From assembly GCA_037447655.1 (NCBI GenBank), contig JBBHKE010001937.1, forward strand, positions 21,001 through 85,000: 64,000 nucleotides of DNA, given 5' to 3'. The notes beneath the pieces are model-generated. The model was not told the DNA's origin. It saw only the letters and a program-made list of their open reading frames with translations, and did no database searches. How positions within the stretch are numbered: the stretch's first letter is position 1; each line of letters starts with the position of its first letter. A program made the position numbers and the translations under genes. Below, in pieces: positions 35,001 through 45,650 of this stretch. Source of the stretch: Zygnema cylindricum (taxonomy: Eukaryota > Streptophyta > Zygnematophyceae > Zygnematales > Zygnemataceae).

Positions 35001-35695
35001 CGTTGTGCAGCTTGGACTCCTCTGAGTCCATAGCAAATGGAAACACCGAAAACGACCAACCAGCCGATAAGTTATGAGGTGGCAAAGATGCCAATTTATA
35101 CAAAGCTCTTAAGGGAGAGGTGACTGTTTAAAAAATATGCTTAGTCCTACTTTTCTCTCACAACCCCTATCTACTAAGGTAGGACCCAATCACATAACTA
35201 TAAATTACATAAAGGTACTAAAGCCGATGTAATTTCTGTAGGGCCTATGTACGACAAGGTTGCTGAGTGGACGCGTGCCAACCTTTGACTCGTTTGTACG
35301 CTCCCTGGAATTCCTAAGACCGAATGTTATCCCTCCACGTGGCGCCAGGTCATGCCACGTCCATAAACGCCAAAGTGACCATTGCGCGATCCCGGCAGCG
35401 ATGTATGGCGTAGGATTAAATCTGATATTAAATTTTAGTCGTCGAAACAAATGTCCAATTTATTTGTTTAATGCGAAATGACGTCCGCACTAAATTTTAA
35501 CTAGTTCTATGTTTCTTCGTTCATATTTTAGTTAATCGGTTTCACGACCGTACACAAGTTTAAATAGATATCAAACCCCATGTATCCTAACGGACTTCTA
35601 CAACAGAGTGGTTAGCGCTAACCGCTACGCCGCGCTATGCCCGTCGGAGGTTCAAGTCCTGCCGAAATCAACCTTTGGTTGAGAGTGACTTAAGG
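35001..35695 (-). mobile_element. Copia element D, 5' LTR, outer part
   Basis: This resumes the D LTR exactly where C interrupted it (TGTGCAGCTTGGACTCC; compare 22727) and carries it on through the tRNA-like block (about 35620-35665). It stops near 35695, about 190 bp before the LTR start, at the junction with B gag sequence. Confidence 0.75.
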
Positions 35696-36493
35696 TAAAC
35701 CCTATTGTAACTTTGGTGGAAAGAGAGGGAGAGGAAAAGAAAGTGGAGCTTCGAAAGTAGGGGTTTGCTTCTTTTATAGGGAACCGGGTTACTATATGGA
35801 GGAATCCCCTTGTATGGAAGAACTTAGAAGTTGGAATGTGGATGAGGAGGAAGAAGAGGAAGGGGAGAAAGTGGATGAAGATATTTTGCAGCTTCTCCAC
35901 ATCGGTAGAATGGAGAAAAGAGAAAAGTACACAAAAATTCCACGAAAGCAAAAGTGTGCTTTTGGAGGTGCAAAAGAAGTAAAGAGAGAAGAGATACTCG
36001 AGGGAGTTCAGCATGATGAGGATGTCATAGAATGTAAAGTGTTTCACTTAGAGATGAGAAAATCCGACCTAGGATCCATGATTTAAAAAGGGAAAAATCA
36101 AAATATTGAGGATATTTTTATAGATATTTTGGAAACAGGAAAATGGTCGGAAAGGAAGACTTCAACGTATTCCGAGGAAAGGGGAGAAGTAAATCTAGAG
36201 GGGGTTTCAAAAGATAGGGTAAAAGAGGAATATTTAATGAAAGGATTAGGGGAGAAAAAATATTTACTGGGAATAAAATTAGAAACTGATAGTGGAAAAA
36301 ATTCCACAGGAGAGAATGAGTAAAGTTCAAAAAATTGAGTGAGTATTATAGATAAAATATGAGTGCGAAAGACGTAGATCTTATGAGGAACTTAGTGGGG
36401 ACACTTGTTTTTGGAAAATTTGGGGGGATAATCGATTTGACATCACTAATGGGAGTGATGCCATTAATGAAGGTGTGCATGTAAAAGGGTTAG
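35696..36493 (+). pseudogene. Copia family B, internal region 2, middle part
   Basis: It resumes gag shortly after the break at 20664: a basic stretch, a zinc-knuckle remnant (GYYMEE... in place of HYMEEC), the Glu-rich tract, IPRKQKCAFGGAKE, then MKGLGEKKYLLGIKLE and the start of the RNase H remnant. It is cut by gypsy element H at 36494. The sequence 35796-36086 reads openly for 96 codons. It continues at 43696. Confidence 0.75.
36489..36493. repeat. Target-site duplication of gypsy element H (left), GTTAG
   Basis: GTTAG is immediately outside the LTR terminus TG at 36494 and is repeated at 43696-43700 after the other LTR. Joining the two flanks restores the B RNase H sequence found in the uninterrupted copies. 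Confidence 0.9.
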
Positions 36494-36993
36494 TGTAAAA
36501 GAGGCAACAATACACCACAACACGTCACAGTGCACAGCGTAAAACACTAAGGATCTCCCCGTAGCAATAGCAGGAGCACACAAAACTCACAGACAAGGTT
36601 GGGCTTTATTACTTGAAAGACAGTACAAGGTTGCGCTAGCATTGTAAGTCTACTTGAGGTCCCCATTCACCAGGTTTACTTGACTATTTAAACTAACTGC
36701 TAGTCAACCTAGTACTTTACAGCTGTACACGTGGACCTTCACGGCCAATCGAGATCTATCCAAAACTTCCTTCTAGAACTATACAGCTCCATCTACATTC
36801 TACGGCGTTGCTATGCTGCGCTGCTGCGCCGCTGCGCTTCTAGTTGCTACGCCGCTAAGTTGCTATGCTGCTATGCTGCGCTGGTCTGGAATCGCAGCTG
36901 CGCTGCTCTAAATCGCAACTGCGCTGCTCTAAAATCGCAACTATAGCAGCCTAGCCCTAGCCACTAAGTACCCAATTCTGTAACCTTGTTACA
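36494..36993 (-). mobile_element. Gypsy element H, 3' LTR
   Basis: A 500-bp LTR, on the plus strand TGTAAAAG ... CTTGTTACA. It matches the LTR at 43187-43695 with roughly twenty differences by eye. It has a block of degenerate GCTGCG/GCTATG units (about 36803-36930). The internal side (36994-37007) is the purine-rich end of the element on the minus strand. Confidence 0.9.
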
Positions 36994-37038
36994 GTGCCTC
37001 CCACTAAGGATTCAGCGTCCCGCTGAACTTTGAGTGAC

Positions 37039-38319
37039 TCAGGGAAATTGCAACTGCCGGAGTATGTCGTATGTCTCCTCGCGATACTCTTCGAACTCCT
37101 GGCGAAGGGCGTCAAGTTGATTTTTGAGCTGTTCACATCGGGTCTCCAGTAACGCGATGCGATGATCTGCACATGCCAACCGCCTTCGAGTGATTCGCTG
37201 CCGAACCTGATTTTCCATTTCCTCGAGTTCAGCCTCGGATACGTCGGGTCGCGGTGGAATGGCCGCCGGTGCAGGCTCCTTAGGTGCCGGAATCCTGGGT
37301 TCCTCGGATTCAGCCACTGGGGGAACTTCCTCTGGTTCCTCGTCCGCCGGTTCCCACCGAGGTACCTTTCGTAATTTGAAGGACACGTGTTTCCTTGCAG
37401 CTCGGGCCCGCTGCAGAGCATTCCTTCGAGCCAGCTTGAGTACTCGCACCTCAGGGGTGACCTCCGCTCGAGAGATGATGTCGTGGAGGCGGACATCCCA
37501 CGGGTGATAACGACGGAGTAACCCGGGAACATCAATCCTGTACCTGTAGTTGTCCTCTACCACTTCCACGAACGGTAAGGTGTGAGGATTCAGCTGCACA
37601 TAGCCTTTATGATTATTTCCCAGGTCCCTGGTCCTCATGAAATTCCACGCTGGGTGTGACGGAACGTTGGCAGGGATACGGATAGGGTCTCCAGGCCTCC
37701 CTATACGCCATTCTTCGGGCCACTCCGAGGGGTTCCAATAGAACCTTTTGGCGAAGCTGAAGGCGAGGTCCGGATGTTGGGTGTCGACCGGTAATGGAAA
37801 GAGGTAGTCGGGAATTTCCTCTCCCCGTTCACTCTCCTCCTCCGAACCTCTTCGGTTTTCTCGCAAGAGGAACACATCGTCACCACTGGGGTATTGTTCC
37901 TCTGCCTTCCTCTCCGCGCTTTCAGACGACTGCTCCTCCGCGGTACTCTCCTTGTTTGGGTCCCGCATCACCTCTAGATCTGAGGCGCGCTCCTCAATTG
38001 GCGGAGGCGTTGGTTCGCGTTCCGGTTCCTCCGCCTCCGATAGCTCATGATCTGATTGAAAATCCTGATCACCTTCCCGGGTTGGGGTGTATTCAAGGTC
38101 GTGTGAGTTTTCTGACCCCTCCCCTCCACTGGTCTCCGCCGGTCCTGCCTTGCAACTGGCACTTTCCTCCGGTTCCGGCTCCACTTCTACCTCTGTTCGC
38201 CTACTTGCTTCCACCATGGCTTCCGCCGCCCTTAGCAATCTTTCGGGACAGCTCGGGTCTCCTTGTCCCACCCGTACCAGTCTCCTCCTTTTCAGGGGTG
38301 GAGAGGACGACGACGCCAT
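37039..38319 (-). CDS. Extra region after the H chromodomain, unknown function (about 426 codons)
   Basis: It is in frame with pol, and also opens with its own ATG at 38319 in a favourable context. In order: a basic patch (LKRRRL, possible nuclear localisation signal), a long acidic Glu/Ser/Pro-rich part (about residues 40-190), a compact aromatic-rich part (about 37340-37790; FAKRFYWNPSEWPEEW, PSHPAWNFMRTRD), a Pro-rich linker and a C-terminal coiled coil (SEAELEEMENQVRQRI to YDILRQLQ). The stop is only 45 bp from the 3' LTR. I do not recognise the family. It contains no stop while upstream pol contains six, which suggests constraint or a different age of decay. It occupies the place where some gypsy lineages carry an additional ORF; nothing visible marks it as an envelope protein. 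Confidence 0.6.
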   Translation of the reverse strand: MASSSSPPLKRRRLVRVGQGDPSCPERLLRAAEAMVEASRRTEVEVEPEPEESASCKAGPAETSGGEGSENSHDLEYTPTREGDQDFQSDHELSEAEEPEREPTPPPIEERASDLEVMRDPNKESTAEEQSSESAERKAEEQYPSGDDVFLLRENRRGSEEESERGEEIPDYLFPLPVDTQHPDLAFSFAKRFYWNPSEWPEEWRIGRPGDPIRIPANVPSHPAWNFMRTRDLGNNHKGYVQLNPHTLPFVEVVEDNYRYRIDVPGLLRRYHPWDVRLHDIISRAEVTPEVRVLKLARRNALQRARAARKHVSFKLRKVPRWEPADEEPEEVPPVAESEEPRIPAPKEPAPAAIPPRPDVSEAELEEMENQVRQRITRRRLACADHRIALLETRCEQLKNQLDALRQEFEEYREETYDILRQLQFP

Positions 38320-41300
38320 AGACACTGCTGAACCACACAATTCCGGTAGCTCCAGAAGCGAAGGTAAACTGATTGTGCCGAGAGAAGCAGTTTCCAAGCT
38401 TCCCAGACAAGGTTGGGTGTGAGGACGAATGACGGCTGTATTCCCGGGGGTTGAGGGTTTCACTTTTGGGCTGTGCGAAGCGTCGCAGCGTGCGAGGGTA
38501 TCGCAGTATCCAAAATTTATAAAACTGCGCTGCTCAGGCGGAACCGAGGGTTCGTCGTCACCTACATAGTGAAACACAATTGCGCCGTTGCGCTTTCCTG
38601 TCAGCGCAGCCGTGGTGCTCCGATCCTCTGTCGTCATCGTGACCATGTTGCGCTGCAGTGGCTGCGCTGCTACAGCGCTGCGGTGTGGTGACATCGCCGC
38701 TGCGGTCCTTTGCCGCGTCCCCAAGATGATTGCGATGGTTGCGTCACTGCGATTCGCTCCTTTGTTGCGGCCGCTGCGATTGCCCCTCCGATAAGGCGGA
38801 GTGTCCTCACTCCGCTGAAACCGGCGCAGCAGCTCCGAGGAATGCAGATCCCCATCGTCCACCCTAGAGTCGTCCTCAGCACCGTAACCCTTCCAACGCA
38901 CCAAGTATTGGGTGGAGTTGGAATTCCGAGAGTGACGTGACTGAAGGATCTGTTCCACTTCATACTCGTCTGAGGTTCCTCGAACGGGTGGTAGAGGAGT
39001 ATGCTGTCGTCGATTAGGGAACATTGAATCAGGATCACAGAATGGTTTAAGAAGGGAAACATGGAAAACATTGTGGATATGCCAGTCCATCGGGATATCC
39101 AACTTGTAAGCTACGTCGCCCACACGGGAAAGAATTGTGAATGGGCGCGTAAACTTTGGTGCCAACTTCTTAGAGAGGGCACCAGGCAAGGAAAGATTTA
39201 CCATGTTAAGGCGAACCTTGTCCCCTACGCTATAAACGGTGTCCCTCCGATGAGCGTCAGCCTGCGACTTTTGACGATCCTTTGCCATTTGGAGCGTCTT
39301 GGCCGCCTTTTCCAGGTTTCCTTGCAGCGTTTTGGCAAAGTCCAGAGCCGTCGGTGTTTGGCACTCCGCTACCAATAAGTTTTGGGGAAGAGTGGGCGTC
39401 CATTGAGTGAGAATGGCGTAGCATTGGTGGACGAGTGCATTGCACTGTTGTATGCTACCTCAATTGCCGTTAAATGGTTCACCCAATCTGTTTGGTGCAC
39501 CAAGACATAAGCTCGCAATGCTTCCTCCAAGGTTCGATTCACTCTTTCAGTCTGACCATCAGTCTAAGGGTGGTAGGCTGTGGACATGGCCAGCTGCGTG
39601 CCACATAGCGCAAACAAGTTTTGCCAAAAGTGGCTCACGAATTTACGATCGCGGTCGTTGACGATTTTTTTTGGAAGTCCGTGATGGCGGAATATTTCCC
39701 GAAAGAATAAGTCCGCGATATCTCGTGCAGTAGCTGTAGTGGACGTGGGTAGAAAATGTGCCATTTTCGTCAGGTAATCCACGACGACGAAGATTGAGTC
39801 GTAGCCCTCCTTCGTCCGGGGAAGGGCCACGATAAAATCCATAGAGATCGCCTCCCAAGGAACAGATGGTATTGGGAGGGGGTGTAACAAGCCTTGTTGC
39901 TTTGAATCCGATTTGTTTCTATTACACGAGTCACACGTCCGGACATATTCTGCAATGTCTCGAGTCATGTTTGGCCAGTAATACGCTTCAGAGACACGTG
40001 TGGTTGTTTTATCCCGCCCAAAATGTCCACTGAGCGGCTCGTCGTGACTCATTTGAAGAATCGTGTGACGAAGTGCCGTATTTGTTGGCACATATAGCCG
40101 TGTTGTCTTACTCGGTCTGTACCGCCACATATCATTGGCGGTTCGAACGAGTACTTTCCGTTTGATGAGTTCCTTTAGTGAATCATCGTCGCCGTATGCG
40201 GCCTTTATCCGACTTAACCACTGTTTGTCCACTTGCACCGTACTGGTGATTGCTTGACAGCGCATCCGCCGGGTTCGTTTTGCCCGGCTTATATTCAATA
40301 ACAAGTTCCGGACCGAAGGTTTGCAGAAACGTCATCCAGCGCACTTGTTTCTTAGACAACTTCGGCTGGGTTTGGAGATATTGTAAGGCGTGGTGATCCG
40401 TGGCCCGTGATCCGTTTTCCCTGAACGTAACACTTCCAAACCTCCAACGCATTGATAATAGCTATTAATTCCTTCTCTTGGGGAGCCCAGTTCAACTCTG
40501 CTGCCTTTAGTTTGCGACTGTCGTAGGCGATGGGTTGAAGGCCTTTTCCTGGATCCTACATAAGGATCGCTCCAATAGCCATATCGCTAGCGTCAGTGAT
40601 TATCGTCCAAGGTAAGTCCGGATCGGGAACAGCTAACATAGGGGCGGTAACCAACCGCTCCTTTAGCGTGTTAAAGGCTGTTCCTTGCGCCGCTTCCCAA
40701 TCATAGGGCACATCATTCTTGAGCAATTCCGTGAGCGGTGCAGCGATTTTTGCGAAACATTGGACAAAACGTCGATAATAGGAGCATAGTCCGAGAAAGC
40801 TTCGTAACTCCGTAATATTCGCCGGCTGCAGCCACTCCTTAACTGCCCTAGTCTTGTTTGGATCTACAGCGATCCCGTCCCGGCTCACCACATGGCCTAA
40901 AAAATCAATCTTCTCCTTGAATAAGTCACATTTACTTCTTTTTGCGTATAACTTATGCTCCCAAAGGACTTAGAGGACCGTCCGTAAGTGCTTCATATGC
41001 TCCTCCTGCGTTCGGCTATACACCAATATGTCATCTAAGAAGACGATCACAAACGCGTCCAGATATTGCCGAAAGATGGAATTCATTAAATGCATAAAGG
41101 TCGCCGGTGCGTTATTCAACCCGAACGGCATTACCCGAAACTTGAAATGACCGTATCGAGTTTTGACGCCGTCTTCTCCACATCTTCCTCGACAATTCTA
41201 ATCTGGTGGTAGCCGCTCCGCAAGTCTATTTTCGAAAAATATTTGGCACCTCGAAGCCGATCCAACAATTCGTTTATCCTCGGTAGGGGGTACGCATTCT

Positions 41301-43152
41301 TCAGCGTTAATTTGTTCAGCGCTCGGTAGTCAACGCACATACGAAAACCTCCATCTTTCTTGTTCACAAAGAGAACGGGGGCTCCATACGGTGACTTGCT
41401 TGGTTCGATTGCTCCGGCTTCGACCAACTCCGCGAGTTGCTATTTGAGTTCGTCCAATTCGGTGTAGCTCATCTTGTACATCCGATTAGCCGGGGGTACC
41501 GCTCCAGGAACAAGCTCTATCCTATGGTCTACTTCGTGCTTCGGAGGTAATCCTTCGGGGAGCTTCGGGGGAAATACATCTGTGTACTCCTCGAGAAGTT
41601 TTGTCACGACTTCCGGGGCATCTTCGGAAGTCTTTCCAATGTCGTCACTTTCTTTGGAGTCAAAGTCGGGGTCCTTCTTCTTCCATTCTGTCGGGATCTC
41701 CTCCTTCGCCTCCTCCATTGGCTGGACGACCGCCATACAAATCGTTTCCCCTTTCTTGAGTGCCCTCTTAAGTTGAAAGGCCGAAAGCAGGCGTCCCTCT
41801 TCCGCTCCCTCACCAGCCGCTCCCGCTTTTACCTCGAATTCTTCTTCACCCTTCTTCACTCTCATGGCGCCACTTCTCCAATCAATTGTCGGATTCCATT
41901 TTTGCAGCCACAGCTTCCCCAAGATTACCTCATGGTCCCCCAGAGGTAATAAATGAAGCGTGTCGTACCATCGGAATTTCCCAATGCCGACGGGTAACCT
42001 CGGGGTACGATGGGTAATGGATAAGGAATTGCCGTCGGCCAATTGTACGGACTAGTGATTATTTAGTACCACAAGAGGAAGTTTCAACCTTTTCACCGTC
42101 ACCTCGTTAATGAAGTTCCGCGACGCTCCGGAGTCCACCATGAAGTTAGCTACACTCACTCCTATTTGACCCCCAAATATCAAAGGGTCTCCTCCTTCTC
42201 CGGCTAACCTCATAACGGTGAGTTTTCCTTTTTTGGAACTGTTCCGTTTCGGACACTCTCGAGCCATATGATCTGGAGAACCACACTGGAAGCACAGGCC
42301 ATTTTGCCTCCTCCACTGGATTTCCTCGGGGGACAAGTCATTGGTCTTGGTTTTGATAACTTTCTACTTTTTCCGCAGGACGTTGACCGCTTCCTTATCC
42401 TCCTTAATTGCGCCGAGCTCCATGGGGGTTGGACCTTCGTCTCGTCGGTTTCCTCCGCTACTGCTCGACCCGTAGTGATAAGGTCTCCGGAGGTGAAAGT
42501 CGACCGAATCGGTCCGCTCCGCAAACTGGATGATTGCTGAGAGAGGAGGAGTCGTGCTTTCCCGAGCAAGCCATTGTTCCACATCTCTACGAATAGACGA
42601 CTTAAGCCCCTTCACGAAGCGATCCACGGCTTCATCCTCCGTCATCGTAGGTATTTGGACTTTGCACTCCAAGAACCGTTGCGTAAACTCCATCACTAAC
42701 GTTCGTTGCTTCAAAACTGCGATCCTATCTCTTCCCGCCTTCATTGTGTTGACGGGCTGCCAAGTGTCGCGGAGAAGTTGAACGAAGAGCGCCCACACGG
42801 TCGGTAACTCATCGTCCTCTACCAATGTTCTCCACCAAGCCCCCGCTGCCCCTTTAAGAAGCGCGTAGTGAATCTTCTCACGATCCGATAGGCTAGGAAA
42901 ATTCTCGAGATAGTTCGCCACGGAGAATAGCCATGAGTCAAGGTTCTTGTGTCTTGCAGGGTCAAACTCGTCGGGAAGTCTTAATTTCGGTCTTCGGGAG
43001 TCTCTTTCTACGCTTCCATGAGGTCGCTCCCCTAGACGCGACTCCAAGGTTGTGACGGTGTTACTCATCTGCGCGTTCTGTAATCTCACACTTTCCAACT
43101 CCTTGAGAACTTGAGCCAACATTTCTGTAGTGGACAAGCCGTGTTCATCCAT
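37039..43152 (-). pseudogene. Ty3/gypsy chromovirus element H gag-pol with C-terminal extension
   Basis: Domains from 43152 leftwards: gag capsid region (RLPDEFDPARHKNLDSWLF), zinc knuckle CFQCGSPDHMAREC (about 42250-42295), protease (FMVDSGASRNFI, about 42120-42150), RT ([18 protein letters not shown]; active-site FLDD at about 41029-41040), RNase H (ITDASDMAIGAIL, about 40560-40610), and integrase with an HHCC finger (HDEPLSGHFG ... CDSCNR) and the core (SMDFIVALPRTK, NDRDRKF). A chromodomain follows (DEYEVEQIL ... YLVRWKGYG, about 38845-38972). The order RT-RNase H-integrase-chromodomain identifies a chromovirus. Stops lie at 42364, 42052, 41440, 40970, 40556 and 39564, and a frameshift near 41160 in RT, so it is inactive as read. 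The last open segment (39375-37039) stays open far beyond the chromodomain. Confidence 0.9.
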
Positions 43153-43172
43153 GCTGTCGAGTCACAGGTAAT

Positions 43173-43185
43173 GGCTCCGATACCA
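43173..43185 (-). promoter_or_regulatory. Primer-binding site of H (3' end of tRNA iMet)
   Basis: TGGTATCGGAGCC on the minus strand, one base inside the 5' LTR, matches the classic plant gypsy/copia site TGGTATCAGAGCC except at one position. H therefore primes from the tRNA 3' end, unlike the copia elements in this window. Confidence 0.8.
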
Positions 43186-43186
43186 A

Positions 43187-43695
43187 TGTAAAAGAGGCAA
43201 CAATACACCACAACACGTCACAGTGCACAGCGGAAAACACCAAGGATCTCCCCGTAGCAACAGCAAGAGCACACAGAACTCACAGACAAGGTTGGGCTTT
43301 ATTACTTGAAAGAGAGTACAAGGTTGCGCTAGCTGTGTAAGTCTACTTGAGGTCCCCATTCACCAGGTCTACTTGACTATTTAAACTAACTGCCAGTCAA
43401 CCTAGTATTCTACAGCTGTACACTTGGACCTTCACGGTCAATCCAGATCTATCCAAAACTTCCTTCTAGAACTATACAGCTCCATCTACATTCTGCGGCG
43501 TTGCTATGCTGCGCTGCTGCGCCGCTGCGCTTCTAGTTGCTACGCCGCTAAGTTGCTATGGTGTTATGCTGCTATGCTGCGCTGGTCTGGAATCGCAGCT
43601 GCGCTGCTCTGGAATCGCAACTGCGCTGCTCTAAAAACGCAACTATAGCAGCCTAGCCCTAGCCACTAAGTACCCAATTCTGTAACCCTGTTACA
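43187..43695 (-). mobile_element. Gypsy element H, 5' LTR
   Basis: 509 bp, TGTAAAAG ... CCTGTTACA on the plus strand, same structure as the 3' LTR including the GCTGCG-type block (about 43497-43630). It is followed by the target duplication GTTAG at 43696-43700. Confidence 0.9.
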
Positions 43696-43992
43696 GTTAG
43701 CATCTAGGTGTGTGTTACAGATTGGAGATCGGGCTAACTGTTTGAACTACAAGAGGGAAATCGGATTTTGAGTGGATGGAAAAGGGATGAGGTGGATAAA
43801 ATCTTTGCTCATATTTATGAAAAGTGGGATGCTAAATAAAATGTGTGATCAACAAGATGGAATGTTTATTTCAGCTCATCTTATTGACCTTTTAAATTAT
43901 GAGGGTATTTTCTTGACGTTTTATGGAAAAAAAAGGGGTGTTTGATATTTTTGTAGGAGTTGAAAGGAAAATAGATTAGAAAATAAGGGGAG
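43696..43992 (+). pseudogene. Copia family B, internal region 2, last part
   Basis: After the H insertion the RNase H remnant continues (counterpart of CVLQIGDGASCLNYKREIGF, then WIKSLLIFMKSGML and CDQQDGMFI) with a stop replacing Cys after IGF. It ends in the polypurine tract AAAATAAGGGGAG directly before LTR 3. Confidence 0.75.
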
Positions 43993-44954
43993 TGTTGATA
44001 TTTGTGTATTTTCTAGGTATATATTAGGATAGAAAAAGGTAGAGGCAGTCTCCCTCTAACTCCCTTCTCGAAGCCCTCACACTTGTCGTAGTCACTCAAG
44101 GCTAGAGAGGGAGCTAGAGTCATGGCTGCCAAAGCTCTCTAGGGAGACACAGAGTAGGTTTCGTAGATTTACCAAAATGGTGTTTGACGGACCCAGGATT
44201 TGACCCTGGTACCAAGCGTCCGTCAAATCACCTGCAGCCGTCAGTTGGTTCCGTGTTGACGAGAATTTCAACAGTCAACACAGAACGACAACCGTTGAAA
44301 TTAAACGGTCAACAAAGATTAATTCGGCGCGCCAAAATGACACGAGGCATCATCCTATAGGATGTTGGTGAAGAAAGAGATAGAACCACGACGACCTATT
44401 CGCCACGTGGCAGACCGAGAGCGGTGCCGCATAATTCTGTGCATAAAATACAACGGCTACTGTATTTTGAATGTACATCATGTAGTGTGCGATAATCTGA
44501 TTGGTCTAGAGGGGCTATGAGAGGTTTTAGGACTTAGAACTTTTTTGGTAGGTAGCCGCCTCTCTCTAAAGCACCCTTGTATAAAAGGCTCACTTTGAGC
44601 AGCCATAACTATCAACTCAGTTGACCATTTTCAGTGATTCTTTTTGCTGCGCACTCAAGGGAGTCCAGACTTCATAGAGGTGTAGTTGGTTAGAGTGTTC
44701 GCCTGCCAGAGTGGCTGAGTTTTTAAGGGAAATTCAAAGGTTGGAATACTGTCTAAAACAAATGTTCAAGCTTTCCATTATGTGGTGAAATTGAGCACAC
44801 AGAAATTCTTCTTTCACATAGGTGAAGTTCTATTGGGGTTCTCACTGCCAAGGTGTCAGTCATTTAGGTTTGTATCAACTTGGATTCGGCACTATCCAGA
44901 TAAGCTTCTTTGGATTTGCGATTTTTCTGGGGAAATGGAACCCATAGAATTTCA
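43993..44954 (+). mobile_element. Copia family B, LTR 3 of tandem array (internally deleted)
   Basis: It starts TGTTGATATTTGTG and ends ATTTCA, but is 962 bp instead of about 1.4 kb. Compared with LTR 2, about 440 bp are missing at 44240 (CCTGCAGCCG joined to TCAGTTGG). The stem-loop is at about 44184-44222 and TATAAAAG at 44580-44587. It joins internal regions 2 and 3. Confidence 0.85.
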
Positions 44955-45650
44955 GGTTATGGGCCCACCATCTAGGGTGCCTATGTTTTATGGAACATAC
45001 TTCACTTATAGGGAGTTTATGATGGAGGGATTGCTTTTCGAAAAGCACTTGAAGGGAATTGTTTAAGACAAGTGAGGTGTTCGCCACCCGGCTTTGGTGA
45101 AACTCATTATGGAGATTCATCTGGGGCTTTCCAAAAAACCAACCGGAGATCAGATGCAACGGAAGGTGGAGGGAAAATCATTGCCATGGAAGAGGGAAAA
45201 AGGGAAAAGGGAAAAATAACACTTATGGTGAGGGGGGCTAGGCTCTCGCTATAGCTTCACTTGTAAGGGTTATAACTGAACCAAAAACTAAAGAAAATGA
45301 CAAAAAAATATGGGAATAAAAAAACATTATAGCAAAACATCTCATACTTAGAAACATGTCTAAGTCCATAGCTATCACTCTTATAAACTTAACCAAGTCT
45401 TTAGAGATATGGGAAGCACTAATTTAGATTTATAAGAGTGGGACTATACAGAGGTCGCAGTTAGTAAAACAAGAAATAGAGGCTTATGTTTATAAAGGCG
45501 GTAGCATGATAGAGTTTTGCAATGATATTGTTGCGTTATATGTTGCGCTTGCTAGTACGGGGTATGTAGAATCTGAGGAGAGAAAGATTAACACACTAAT
45601 CATAAAACTCCCAAATGAGTACGAAAATATAATTAACCGTATGCAAAAAA
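44955..45650 (+). pseudogene. Copia family B, internal region 3, first part (gag N-terminal half)
   Basis: The primer-binding site GGTTATGGGCCCACC (44955-44969) is in frame with an ATG inside LTR 3 (44935). The frame reads FQVMGPPSRVPMFYGTYFTY through to about 45066, the best-preserved gag N-terminus of the family. The UBN2-type part is degraded. It is cut at 45650 by element B5 and resumes at 51287. Confidence 0.8.

Noticed and set aside
36731-36946. A 71-codon plus-strand frame in the H LTR (and its twin at 43424-43648)
   Set aside because: It is the translation of the GCTGCG-type repeat on the strand opposite to the element.
37794-38422. Plus-strand Pro-rich frames over the H extension
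   Set aside because: Antisense shadows of the acidic Glu-rich coding region on the minus strand.
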